A DNA stretch of 64,000 nt from Parvularcula sp. LCG005 (GTDB taxonomy: Bacteria > Pseudomonadota > Alphaproteobacteria > Caulobacterales > Parvularculaceae): NCBI RefSeq assembly GCF_032930845.1, contig NZ_CP136758.1, forward strand, positions 1,379,001-1,443,000, read 5' to 3'. This document shows, one piece after another, positions 20,102 through 29,691 of the stretch (position 1 is the stretch's first letter; the number at the start of each line of letters is the position of its first letter). The notes under the pieces are model-generated. The model was not told the origin of the DNA. It ran no database searches and was given only the letters and a program-made list of their open reading frames with translations. Made by a program: the position numbers and the translations under genes.

Positions 20102-20998
20102 CTAGCGCGCCGTGACTGCTTTCTGGCGTTCCTCAAGGGCCTGCACGACATTTTCTTGCGCCGGACCCAGGCCTTTATAGGCGATTTGATCCTTGTCCAT
20201 GGATCTGATGGCGCTGGCGATGTCACTCAAGAGCTGCGGCTCGGCCCTTTCGAGGGCGTGTAGGGGATCGACATAAGTTTTGATCGCGAAGACAATCGCA
20301 TTTGATCTCGGAAGCTTGCGCAGGCTCTGCCGTTCAATCCGCATGAAGGCATTCGCCAGAATGGACTGATCTGACATACCCATAAAGCGTGGTGCGTGCG
20401 GCAGGTTTGGCAGGTGCAGAGTGGGTTCGTCATGCAGCGACCAATTGAGCCGCCAGACCGGCTGTTCAGGTTTGAGATGATCGAATATCCGCTCAACCCG
20501 TGCAGCCATTCTGTCGGCGAAGCCGGGAACGGGCGCATGGATACGCAGCATCGGTTGCTCGAACTTGTCGGCGAGTGACCAGTGGGACGGGAAACACAGG
20601 CTCGCTGCATCAAGCCGCCATCCATCGTCATGGCGGATCATGAGACATAAATCTTCGTCGATCAGGCGCGACGCTGACAGGAGAGGGCGCAGCGGATCAT
20701 ATCGGACACATCGGTCCTGTCGCGTGAGCACGATATCGCCATCACTCCGCACGTAGTCGTCTGGAAAATGCTCGACCAGATAGGCCGTCAGCAGGGACCA
20801 GACTTCCTCCTGCGCAGGCAGGCTTTGGTGCGTTGCCTGAAAGACGGTATCCAATTTTCCGGCAAACAACGCGTCTTTTTCCGCCAGGCGATCCGCGAGA
20901 TGAGAATCAAGTTCAATCCAGCCCGCTTCTTCCATCCTGTTCAGGGCGATCTGAAACCCCGCAAAACCATTCCTGTACGGCGTATAGATAGGCGTCAT
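20102..20998 (-). CDS. DUF3445 protein (heme-dependent oxidative N-demethylase-like)
   Basis: The 298-residue protein matches the DUF3445 pattern: NGFAGFQIALNRMEEAGWIELDSHLADRLAEKDALF at the N-terminus, LCLMIRHDDGWRLDAASLCFPSHWSLADKF with the conserved CFPS-W segment, IHAPVPGF, WRLNWSLHDEPTLH and LRKLPRSNAIVFAIKTYV. Characterised relatives are subunits of heme-dependent oxidative N-demethylases; no partner subunit is visible nearby. ATG 20998 is chosen over 21052 because the family similarity starts there. Divergent from the GH43 gene. Confidence 0.8.
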   Translation of the reverse strand: MTPIYTPYRNGFAGFQIALNRMEEAGWIELDSHLADRLAEKDALFAGKLDTVFQATHQSLPAQEEVWSLLTAYLVEHFPDDYVRSDGDIVLTRQDRCVRYDPLRPLLSASRLIDEDLCLMIRHDDGWRLDAASLCFPSHWSLADKFEQPMLRIHAPVPGFADRMAARVERIFDHLKPEQPVWRLNWSLHDEPTLHLPNLPHAPRFMGMSDQSILANAFMRIERQSLRKLPRSNAIVFAIKTYVDPLHALERAEPQLLSDIASAIRSMDKDQIAYKGLGPAQENVVQALEERQKAVTAR

Positions 20999-21096
20999 CG
21001 GAAGTGATCCGTCAGCTGCATGGTCTGGAATGAGTCTTCGCTGAAAATGCAATCGGTTCCAAGCCGTTAAAGCTGGACATCACGCGGCCGCTTGCC

Positions 21097-21111
21097 TTGA
21101 CACCGGTGTCA
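21097..21111 (+). promoter_or_regulatory. LacI-type operator overlapping a TTGACA -35 element, upstream of GH43
   Basis: TGACACCGGTGTCA (21098-21111) is a perfect 14-bp palindrome with the central CG pair typical of LacI/GalR family operators. TTGACA (21097-21102) is a perfect -35 hexamer that the palindrome overlaps. No good -10 is seen at 17 bases; a weak one may lie near 21122. The GH43 start codon is 82 bases downstream. Confidence 0.6.
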
Positions 21112-21192
21112 GGATTTGCCACGCCTAAGGCAGAAAAAGCGGCTGAAATGGGCCGCAATGATCGGCGCCGTCATCAGGCGCGCGGGAGGAAA

Positions 21193-22821
21193 ATGACCGT
21201 CAATCGCAGAGATGCCCTTAAATCCGTTGGCCTCACGGGCTTATTGTTGGGGACCACTTTTCGCAGCCCGGCCGCGGCCGCACAAACGGAGCCGGTCGAT
21301 CGTTGCGACGCGCCGGATCTGGCCTGGCCGCGCGGCATTGAAGGGCAACGCAAGGCCGATATGGGGAACGGATCGTTTCTCAATCCGCTGATGGCGGGAG
21401 ATCATCCGGACCCGTCCATCGTCAAGGATGGCGATGACTATTATATGACGTTCTCAACTTTCAATGCCTATCCCGGCCTGGTGATCTGGCATTCGAAGGA
21501 TCTCGTGAACTGGCAACCTATCGGTCCGGCGCTGACGAAAAATGTCGGCTCCGTCTGGGCGCCGGAGCTAACCAAGCATGACGGCCGGTTCTATCTCTAC
21601 ATCCCGAGCAAGGAGACGGCGACACCGGGCTCCAAGACCACGTCATGGGTGATCTACACGGATGACATTCGCGGCGAGTGGTCCGATCCGATCGACCTGC
21701 AACTGCCCTATCATATCGACCCCGGCCATGCCGTGGGTGAGGACGGCAGTCGTTGGCTGTTCCTGTCCGGCGGTGATCGCATCCGTCTCTCCGATGATGG
21801 TCTGTCGACGGTTGGTGAGGTTGAACACGTTTATGACCCCTGGCGCTATCCGGATGACTGGATCGTGGAGGGATTTGCCCCCGAAGGGCCGAAGATTACG
21901 CGGCATGGGGACTATTTCTATCTCATCACTGCGGTGGGTGGCACAGCCGGTCCGCCAACCGGGCATATGGTCATTGCAGCGCGATCCAAATCCATCAACG
22001 GGCCGTGGGAGCAGCATCCTCGCAACCCGCTGGTCCGGACCGAATCCATGGATGAAAAATGGTGGTCACGCGGCCATGCGACCCTCGTCGAAGGCCCGAA
22101 GGGTGACTGGTGGGGTGTCTATCACGGCTATGAGAATGGGTTCTGGACGCTGGGACGTCAGGCGCTGTTGGCGCCTGTGACTTGGAGCGATGACGACTGG
22201 CCGGAATTTGGCGGCGGCGATCTCTCGCAGCCGATCAAGAAGCCCGTCGAGAGCCGGAACCAGGTTCACGGGCAAGCCCTGTCAGATGATTTCTCGACCG
22301 ACAAATACGGAATCCAGTGGAATTTCTTCGAACCCGGGGCAGATGAGGCCAAGCGGATTACCCGCAAGAACGGTGTCCTGCATCTGGCCGCCAGCGGCGT
22401 CTCGCCGGCAGATGGATCGCCGCTGATCGTCGGCGTTGGCGATCAGGCCTACGAATTCGAGTGCGATATCGAGATCGATGACGGCGCCACCGCCGGGCTC
22501 CTCCTGTTCTATGACGACAAGCAATATTGTGGCGTCGGTTTCGACAAGGACCGCTATGTCATGCACCAATATGGGCTCGAGCGTCATCGGCGGCACAACC
22601 CGTTCGGGAAGCGATTGCACATGAAGGTGGTCAACGACCGGCACATTGTGAGCTTCTTCATGTCCGCAGATGGCAAGAGCTGGGACCGGTTTGACCGCGG
22701 GATGGAAGTCTCCGGCTATCATCACAATACCCGCGGCGGTTTTCTCGCCCTCAAGCCCGGTTTCTACTCTGCTGGGGAGGGGGAAACCCGTTTCCGCAAT
22801 TTCCGCTATCGCGCGCTTTAA
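21193..22821 (+). CDS. Tat-exported glycoside hydrolase family 43
   Basis: A 542-residue enzyme, probably a beta-xylosidase or alpha-L-arabinofuranosidase type exo-hydrolase acting in the periplasm. Twin-arginine signal NRRDALKSVGLTGLLLG, with cleavage probably near residue 31. The five-bladed propeller catalytic residues of GH43 are visible: base Asp 73 in DHPDPSIVKDGDDYYM, pKa-tuning Asp 176 in HIDPGH, and acid Glu about 231 in EGPKITRHGDYFYL. A C-terminal beta-sandwich of about 190 residues follows (LSDDFSTDKYGIQWNFF), as in two-domain GH43 xylosidases. ATG 21193 has GGGAGGA directly upstream; the frame extends to 21097 but would bury the Tat motif. The LacI-type operator upstream suggests sugar induction. 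Confidence 0.9.
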   Translation: MTVNRRDALKSVGLTGLLLGTTFRSPAAAAQTEPVDRCDAPDLAWPRGIEGQRKADMGNGSFLNPLMAGDHPDPSIVKDGDDYYMTFSTFNAYPGLVIWHSKDLVNWQPIGPALTKNVGSVWAPELTKHDGRFYLYIPSKETATPGSKTTSWVIYTDDIRGEWSDPIDLQLPYHIDPGHAVGEDGSRWLFLSGGDRIRLSDDGLSTVGEVEHVYDPWRYPDDWIVEGFAPEGPKITRHGDYFYLITAVGGTAGPPTGHMVIAARSKSINGPWEQHPRNPLVRTESMDEKWWSRGHATLVEGPKGDWWGVYHGYENGFWTLGRQALLAPVTWSDDDWPEFGGGDLSQPIKKPVESRNQVHGQALSDDFSTDKYGIQWNFFEPGADEAKRITRKNGVLHLAASGVSPADGSPLIVGVGDQAYEFECDIEIDDGATAGLLLFYDDKQYCGVGFDKDRYVMHQYGLERHRRHNPFGKRLHMKVVNDRHIVSFFMSADGKSWDRFDRGMEVSGYHHNTRGGFLALKPGFYSAGEGETRFRNFRYRAL

Positions 22822-22866
22822 CCGGCCCATAGGTCGGGGGTACCAACGGCGCTCATCCATCGCTAT

Positions 22867-24045
22867 ATGCGGCGGATGAGCACCACACCCATCACCGATA
22901 AAATTGCCGCTGAGCTTGATCTGGGCCTGCCCAAGGGTGCGCGCGTGGTCGTGGCCATGTCCGGCGGGGTTGATTCGTCGGTGACGGCAGCGCTCGTCCA
23001 CCGGGCCGGTTACGAGGCGATCGGCATCACGCTGCAGCTCTATGATCACGGTGTGGCGATCCAGAAAAAAGGCGCGTGCTGCGCCGGGCAGGACATCCAC
23101 GATGCGCGTCAGGTCTGTGACGCGCTGGGCATCCCGCATTACGTTCTCGATTACGAAGATCGGTTCGGCGATGCGGTCATGGAAGATTTTGCCGATACCT
23201 ATCTGGCGGGCGCAACACCTATTCCATGCGTGCGCTGTAACCAGCGGGTGAAGTTCCGCGATCTGCTCGAAACATCTCGCGACCTTGGCGCACAGGCCAT
23301 GGCGACAGGCCACTATATTCGTCGTACGGACGATGATGAGGGGCTTGCCCTTCGCCGTGCCTATGATGCGGGCAAAGATCAGAGCTATTTCCTGTTCGCG
23401 ACCACGCCTGAACAGCTATCGTTTTTGCGCTTTCCGCTCGGTCACCTGCCGAAGGAGACGACGCGGCAGATGGCAACCGAGCTAGGCCTCATCGTGGCGG
23501 ACAAGCCGGACAGCCAGGATATCTGTTTCGTCCCGGAGGGCAAATATGCCAGCGTCGTCGAACGGCTGCGCCCTGGCGCGTCCATGCCTGGCAACATCGT
23601 CCACATCGACGGCACCGTTCTGGGCCGTCATCAGGGGGTAATCCATTATACCGTGGGGCAGCGGCGCGGTCTCGGCATCGGGGGCGGGGACCCGCTATTC
23701 GTCATTCGTCTGGATGCTGACAATCACAATGTCATCGTCGGACCACGCGAAGCGCTGTTGATAGAGGACATCGTCCTGTCGGAAACCAATTGGCTCGGAC
23801 CTGACGCATTGGCGGACACGCCTCAATCCGTGCGCGTCAAAGTCCGGTCAACGCGGCCGCCAGAACCGGCGACGGTTTGGCAGTCAGGCGGCAAAGTCCG
23901 CGTTCGCCTGACCGACCCGCAGGAGGGTGTCGCACCGGGGCAGGCTTGCGTATTCTATGCGTCACAAGGTGACCGCGTGCTCGGTGGCGGCTGGATCCGT
24001 CAGACGGTACCCGCCGCCAATGCAGAGGCGCTGTTGACGGCCTAG
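22867..24045 (+). CDS. mnmA: tRNA-specific 2-thiouridylase MnmA
   Basis: Adds sulfur to U34 of Lys, Glu and Gln tRNAs. The 392-residue protein has the PP-loop [27 protein letters not shown], the first catalytic Cys in [27 protein letters not shown], and the second catalytic Cys in [13 protein letters not shown]. The tRNA-binding C-terminal domains follow ([20 protein letters not shown]). A second in-frame ATG at 22876 is equally possible as start; neither has a clear ribosome binding site. Its stop codon overlaps the stop of the convergent small gene. Confidence 0.96.
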   Translation: MRRMSTTPITDKIAAELDLGLPKGARVVVAMSGGVDSSVTAALVHRAGYEAIGITLQLYDHGVAIQKKGACCAGQDIHDARQVCDALGIPHYVLDYEDRFGDAVMEDFADTYLAGATPIPCVRCNQRVKFRDLLETSRDLGAQAMATGHYIRRTDDDEGLALRRAYDAGKDQSYFLFATTPEQLSFLRFPLGHLPKETTRQMATELGLIVADKPDSQDICFVPEGKYASVVERLRPGASMPGNIVHIDGTVLGRHQGVIHYTVGQRRGLGIGGGDPLFVIRLDADNHNVIVGPREALLIEDIVLSETNWLGPDALADTPQSVRVKVRSTRPPEPATVWQSGGKVRVRLTDPQEGVAPGQACVFYASQGDRVLGGGWIRQTVPAANAEALLTA

Positions 24046-24410
24046 GCGGTCTCGCGCTTACGGGCGGCGCCGCCCGTTTTCCGCTGTTGGTTGACGTGGT
24101 TTACGTCCCTCTCGTGCTGATCGATATCCGTGGGCACCTTTGGCACGACCGGCGCGCCCGACATATCGTCATCGCTTGGTGTTTCCGCATAGGCGGTCTT
24201 GTCGCCCGGCGGAAACGCTGTGGGCAGGCTGCGAAGACCACGGGTCATCTGCATCATCTGATGCTGGTACGCCTGCAAAAGGTTGAGTGACACCTGACAC
24301 GAGCTGGCCATCAGCCGGGACATCATGTCGAGATTATTCCTGTAGATTGTGAAGACCATGGGCTCAGACGCGCTGTGCGGCTGGTCATTCTGGGGGAGAT
24401 ATGTGGACAT
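24042..24410 (-). CDS. Small phasin-like protein (tentative)
   Basis: A 122-residue protein. Residues 17-58 form an amphipathic helix rich in Met, Leu and Gln ([36 protein letters not shown]), and the rest is polar and probably disordered. This layout resembles short phasin-like granule proteins, and a PHA synthase lies elsewhere in the window, but no family hallmark is decisive. ATG 24410 has GGAAGGAAAAG upstream. A 7-bp inverted repeat with a 10-base spacer (24425-24448) sits just upstream and could be an operator. Confidence 0.6.
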   Translation of the reverse strand: MSTYLPQNDQPHSASEPMVFTIYRNNLDMMSRLMASSCQVSLNLLQAYQHQMMQMTRGLRSLPTAFPPGDKTAYAETPSDDDMSGAPVVPKVPTDIDQHERDVNHVNQQRKTGGAARKRETA

Positions 24411-24585
24411 GGGGCTTTTCCTTCCCAGTGCCGGTAAAATTGCACTGGATACAGAACTAATCGCTGGGCGAGTGGGATGTTCCGGTCGGACGATGAAATG
24501 AACACATCAGATGGATTGCCCCTGACGGCCAAACTTGGTCTAAGGGCGGCAAAATGATTCCGCCGCGATTTTGAGGACTAGCCCC

Positions 24586-25779
<1,194 letters not shown>

Positions 25780-25801
25780 GTCCAAACCCACCGAGTACTC
25801 G

Positions 25802-25833
25802 AAAAGGCGCTTCCTTTCGGAGGCGCCTTTTTT
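25802..25833. terminator. Bidirectional intrinsic terminator after sucC
   Basis: A 13-bp stem (25802-25814 with 25819-25831, one G-U or A-C position depending on strand), TTTC loop, six T on the plus side and a T-run on the minus side. It lies between the convergent sucC and DUF1206 genes and so separates sucC transcription from sucD. Confidence 0.9.
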
Positions 25834-25845
25834 CTTGGATCGATC

Positions 25846-26634
25846 TTACTGGGGATCGGGGATCATCCGGTACCGTGCCTGAATGAAGCTGAAGACGGCG
25901 AAGGCGATCAGACCGAGGGAGATAAAGGCGAGCAGGTAGCTGCCATAGGGTTGGGCTGCCAGCCAATCCAGTGCCCCGCCGATGCCTCGGGCATTATCAG
26001 GGCTCGCGGTCGCTGCCGCAAAGATCAGGAAGCCGCCGATAATCGCAAACACGACGCCGCGAGAAATCAGACCGGTTTTGATCGTGGGATTGATCCACCC
26101 ATTCTGATCGGGGATCCGCGTGTGGCTCTTATATTCCTCGTTCAGCGCTTTCTTGCACTGCGCGCCGGCCGCAACGAAGGCGATGATACCGGCAATACCA
26201 ACAAGAATACGGCCAAAGGGCGCGCTCATCAGGTCGGCAACATATTTGTCGGGGCCACCACTTGAACCGGCATCACCCATCAGCAGACTGAAGGCATAGA
26301 TGCCCAGCGCAATGTGGAAGACGCCGCTACCAGCATGGGCCAGACGATGCGCAATGCCTTCCTTGTCAGAACAAAAATTTTCCAGATCCAGTGCGGCAGA
26401 TACAAGGCGCCATAGAGCATAGCCGAACAGGCCAAGTGCAACGAGGGCGAGAACAATCTGTCCGAATGTGTTCTCGCTAAGGGTCTGCAGGGCGCCTTTT
26501 GAGCCGGTTGTGCCGCCGCCAGAACCGACTGCCGCCATGAACGCAAGGCCGCCGATCAGGCCGTACGTCACCCCGCGCGCGGCAAAGCCTGCTCTTGAAA
26601 GATTTTTATAGAGATCTTTGTGATCGGTGTTCAT
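25846..26634 (-). CDS. DUF1206 integral membrane protein
   Basis: A 262-residue protein with about six transmembrane segments in three repeated pairs, each beginning with a RAGFAARGVTYGLIGG-like motif (also THRIPDQNGW followed by ISRGVVFAIIGGFLIF), the DUF1206 pattern. Function is unknown. ATG 26634 has GAGG 6 bases upstream; the GTG at 26646 is less likely. A GGAAC-N16-CGTT promoter-like element lies 40-65 bases upstream, so it may belong to the general stress regulon. It intervenes between sucC and sucD. Confidence 0.85.
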   Translation of the reverse strand: MNTDHKDLYKNLSRAGFAARGVTYGLIGGLAFMAAVGSGGGTTGSKGALQTLSENTFGQIVLALVALGLFGYALWRLVSAALDLENFCSDKEGIAHRLAHAGSGVFHIALGIYAFSLLMGDAGSSGGPDKYVADLMSAPFGRILVGIAGIIAFVAAGAQCKKALNEEYKSHTRIPDQNGWINPTIKTGLISRGVVFAIIGGFLIFAAATASPDNARGIGGALDWLAAQPYGSYLLAFISLGLIAFAVFSFIQARYRMIPDPQ

Positions 26635-26674
26635 GGCGCCTCGCACGGGTTTCTGAATTATACGATAGAAAACG

Positions 26675-26699
26675 AACGATCAGGGCGCCAAGTCGTTCC
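26675..26699 (-). promoter_or_regulatory. EcfG-type (general stress) promoter, 16-base spacer
   Basis: On the minus strand GGAAC (26699-26695), 16 bases, CGTT (26678-26675). This fits the alphaproteobacterial EcfG consensus GGAAC-N16/17-CGTT. The DUF1206 start codon is about 40 bases downstream. Confidence 0.55.
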
Positions 26700-26726
26700 G
26701 GAGCACGCGATGTACAGTACACAACG

Positions 26727-26751
26727 AAAAACGCCCCGCTCAGCGGGGCGT
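26727..26751 (-). terminator. Intrinsic terminator after the VPLPA-CTERM gene
   Basis: On the minus strand ACGCCCCGC (26751-26743), loop TGA, GCGGGGCGT (26739-26731), then TTTTCG. Nine GC-rich pairs, 21 bases after the stop codon. Confidence 0.85.
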
Positions 26752-26772
26752 CCTCCTTCATGACAATCAGTC

Positions 26773-27522
26773 TTATGCAGACTGTTGTTTTTTCTTGCGC
26801 ATACGAACACCGACGCCGCCGAGACCGGCTGTCGCGAACAGGAGTGCAGCGGCTGGGATCGGCACTGGATCAAGCGCTGCGACCGCGACGGGCAGGATCG
26901 AAACGTAGCCGCCTGTACCATTTACTTCGCCATCCGTACCGGCACCGGCACCCGCAGGGACAATACCGCCGTGGATCACGATTTCACGCATTGCCAGAGG
27001 CAGGAATTGCGCGAGGGAATAGGTCGTTCCCGTCACGGGCGAGAAGAGAGGATCCGTATCCAGATCGAATGTCACGCTGTAATTGAGAACGCCATCGGCC
27101 GCAAACATGTACTGATCTTCCGTCGCGCCGAGGTCGGACGGACCCATCGTCAGTGACCGCATGACATCGCCATAGGCACCGACAGCCTCGAGCACTTCAA
27201 TGTAGCCGTCGCCGTCAGCGTCAAAGGAGGCATCCGGTTCAATCGACTCGACCGGATTACCGTCAGCATCAAGAGCGCCGTGGATGTGCATGATGTGGCG
27301 CTGTTCAGCCAGGCCCATTGCCATCAGATTGACGGTCAGCTCATTGGTATTCTTGTTATAGACAAGGGTACCGCCGCCGCTGACGCCAGAATCATTCAAT
27401 TCCGAGAGCGTATAATTATAGGTGATGAGGTGGGCCGCTTGCGCAGATCCACCAATGGCCAAGCCGCCAAGGGCAATGGTTGCAGCGCCAAGGGTGGTCA
27501 GATTTTTCTTTGATATGGGCAC
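26773..27522 (-). CDS. Secreted VPLPA-CTERM protein with an EF-hand loop
   Basis: A 249-residue protein with an N-terminal signal peptide (about residues 1-30, ending AQA-A) and a C-terminal sorting signal: VPIPAAALLFATAGLGG then a basic RMRKKKQ tail (residues about 221-249). That is the VPLPA-CTERM tripartite layout recognised by exosortase-type enzymes. The body is beta-rich with HIMHIHGALDADGNP, loosely like CHRD-type domains, and residues 101-112 (DADGDGYIEVLE) are a perfect 12-residue EF-hand calcium loop. GTG start with AGAGGAAA upstream. No exosortase gene is in this window. Function unknown; probably surface or matrix associated. Confidence 0.82.
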   Translation of the reverse strand: MPISKKNLTTLGAATIALGGLAIGGSAQAAHLITYNYTLSELNDSGVSGGGTLVYNKNTNELTVNLMAMGLAEQRHIMHIHGALDADGNPVESIEPDASFDADGDGYIEVLEAVGAYGDVMRSLTMGPSDLGATEDQYMFAADGVLNYSVTFDLDTDPLFSPVTGTTYSLAQFLPLAMREIVIHGGIVPAGAGAGTDGEVNGTGGYVSILPVAVAALDPVPIPAAALLFATAGLGGVGVRMRKKKQQSA

Positions 27523-27633
27523 GTATGTTTCCTCTCAGGTTGTGATACACACAGAGAAGGTACGGTTAACTTCTGAGAAGGTTTCAAAGTTCCTCCACAA
27601 TTATTTACCATTCCATACGAGTGGGTGGTCGCT

Positions 27634-28383
27634 TTACCTGCGCTCGGCGCCGGGCGTCTCAGCGGCATGCCGCATCTGAAAAAGACCTAGCCGGTCACAC
27701 AGCATGAATACGCCGACGGGCGCGAAGGACAGGGCCATCATTTCACCGCCTTCTTCAATGAGACGCAACGGCAGTTCGAACGGGTTCGATGCATCTTGCT
27801 GCGCGAAGCTGTGAATGAGATCGACCCCGACAGCGAACACGGCGAACAGACCGACAATGCCAATGAAGAGAATCGCCAGATGACGGCAGGCTTTGTCGCC
27901 CTGTAGAATACTGTAGGCCATGGCCCCCAGGAACCCGGCGCCGAGAAGCCCGAAGACGATCAATTCCCCCCAGAACTGTTCCGAGATCAGCCGTCGGCCG
28001 ACAGACTCATGAAGGTGAAACAGATTGTCGAGCGTCACATAGGCGAGACCTAAGGCCAGAACAGCCGGCAATAATCGCCGCTGCCGGACAGTCACGAGGA
28101 CCAAAAGCGCGGCTGTTGCGAGCAGTTTCGCTCCCTCCCACCGTTCCGGCCAGGTGCCGTCGTAATTCATGTTGATCGCGTGGATATAGGGAATGGTCTT
28201 CGTCCACATCCCTGCATTGAGCGCGATGAAAACCAGGTCAACGGCCAGAAAGCTGACAAGGGCGAGCTGAAGGACAGGTCGCGACGCCGCATACCGCGCA
28301 TACCCCGCGAGCACCTTGCGAACGTCATTCACCGACGACTGCTGCAATGGAAATGGCAGCTGCTGGATGTCGTAAAACGCCAT
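27634..28383 (-). CDS. Orphan polytopic membrane protein
   Basis: A 249-residue protein with about six hydrophobic segments (LQLALVSFLAVDLVFIALNAG, LLATAALLVLVTV, LLPAVLALGLAYVTL, ELIVFGLLGAGFLGAMAYSIL, LAILFIGIVGLFAVFAVGVDLI, EMMALSFAPVGVFMLCDRL). Conserved-looking polar residues lie in or near membranes (DNLFHLHESVGRR, DLIHSFAQQ, EEGGEMMALS), a pattern also seen in ceramidase/PAQR-like hydrolases and cytochrome-like proteins, but I cannot assign a family. ATG 28383 has GGGAGG upstream. Third of the genes between sucC and sucD. Confidence 0.7.
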   Translation of the reverse strand: MAFYDIQQLPFPLQQSSVNDVRKVLAGYARYAASRPVLQLALVSFLAVDLVFIALNAGMWTKTIPYIHAINMNYDGTWPERWEGAKLLATAALLVLVTVRQRRLLPAVLALGLAYVTLDNLFHLHESVGRRLISEQFWGELIVFGLLGAGFLGAMAYSILQGDKACRHLAILFIGIVGLFAVFAVGVDLIHSFAQQDASNPFELPLRLIEEGGEMMALSFAPVGVFMLCDRLGLFQMRHAAETPGAERR

Positions 28384-28666
28384 GTGGCCACCTCCCGCAA
28401 CGAATTGTTAAGCTTTTGTGACGCGATCTGACACCAACTAGCGTCCATATGCAAAAAGAAAAGCGCACTGGGTACTTATTGCGCGTTCAAGATAGAAAAT
28501 GCTCCGGCCCGGATTTCATGCAATTGCCCCTTGCTGCTCGACCGCTCAGCAGTGCTGCAGCACAAACTTGGGAAAAAGGTGATGATGGGTCGGGCCAGCG
28601 GTTGCAGGGGTGCGCGCACAAGCCTATGGGGTGCCGGATTCTTAGACGTTCGAAGGTAGGCCGAGC

Positions 28667-29566
28667 ATGTCCATTCTGATCGATAAAAACACCAAGGTCA
28701 TCTGTCAGGGTCTGACCGGCAAAACCGGGACGTTCCACACTGAACAGGCCATTGCCTATGGTACCAAGATGGTCGGTGGTGTTGTGCCGGGTAAGGGCGG
28801 TCAGACTTGGGAAGCCGGTGAAGCCGCACCAGGGGCGACCCTGCCGGTGTACAGCTCAGTGGCTGATGCAGTGGACGCAACCGGGGCAAACGCGTCTGTC
28901 ATCTACGTGCCGCCGAAATTCGCCGCAGCATCGATCCTCGAAGCCATCGACGCCGAAGTGCCGCTGATCATCGCCATCACCGAAGGCATTCCGGTTCTGG
29001 ACATGGTGCAGGTAAAAGCGCGCCTTGAGAAATCAAATTCCCGCCTGATCGGCCCCAACTGTCCCGGCGTCATCACGCCAGACGAATGCAAGATCGGCAT
29101 CATGCCAGGTCACATTCACCGTCGGGGTTCAGTGGGCATTGTGTCGCGCTCCGGCACGCTGACGTATGAAGCCGTCCATCAAACGACCGCTGCTGGCCTT
29201 GGCCAGACGACGTGCGTCGGCATCGGCGGCGACCCCGTGAAGGGCACTGACTTTATCGATGTCCTGGAAATGTTCCTTGCCGATCCGGAAACGGAATCCA
29301 TCATCATGATTGGTGAGATCGGCGGCTCTGCAGAAGCGGATGCCGCGCAGTTCCTGAAAGAGAACAAGGTCAAGAAACCAACCGTTGGCTTCATCGCAGG
29401 CGTTACAGCGCCCCCGGGCCGTCGCATGGGCCATGCGGGTGCCATCGTTTCAGGCGGTGCCGATACCGCCGAGGCAAAAATTGCGGCCATGAACAGCGCC
29501 GGTATCGCCGTTTCGCCAACGCCAGCGGCGCTTGGCACGACGTTGGTAAGCCTTCTGAAAGGTTAA
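28667..29566 (+). CDS. sucD: Succinyl-CoA synthetase alpha subunit
   Basis: The 299-residue alpha chain carries the phosphohistidine. It starts [29 protein letters not shown], with the CoA-binding Rossmann motif. [32 protein letters not shown] and [19 protein letters not shown] (active-site His) complete the identification. Upstream, 28384-28666 holds no gene; I see only a 12-bp palindrome GTGCTGCAGCAC (28552-28563) and no convincing promoter. sucA follows after 125 bases, so sucD, sucA and sucB probably form the operon without sucC. Confidence 0.98.
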   Translation: MSILIDKNTKVICQGLTGKTGTFHTEQAIAYGTKMVGGVVPGKGGQTWEAGEAAPGATLPVYSSVADAVDATGANASVIYVPPKFAAASILEAIDAEVPLIIAITEGIPVLDMVQVKARLEKSNSRLIGPNCPGVITPDECKIGIMPGHIHRRGSVGIVSRSGTLTYEAVHQTTAAGLGQTTCVGIGGDPVKGTDFIDVLEMFLADPETESIIMIGEIGGSAEADAAQFLKENKVKKPTVGFIAGVTAPPGRRMGHAGAIVSGGADTAEAKIAAMNSAGIAVSPTPAALGTTLVSLLKG

Positions 29567-29691
29567 TGGCCGAAGGCTAATGGAGAATGCTTGAACGACC
29601 TGCCGACGGGTATAGTAAACGAGGGCGGTCAAGCCGATATGACAACCCCAGGGCCGGGATTTGACCCGGCATCGTTCGAGGACAAAAGTCC

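Noticed and set aside
28449-28679. 76-codon frame in the sucD upstream region
   Set aside because: No ribosome binding site, no protein-like pattern, overlaps the sucD start; treated as leader DNA.
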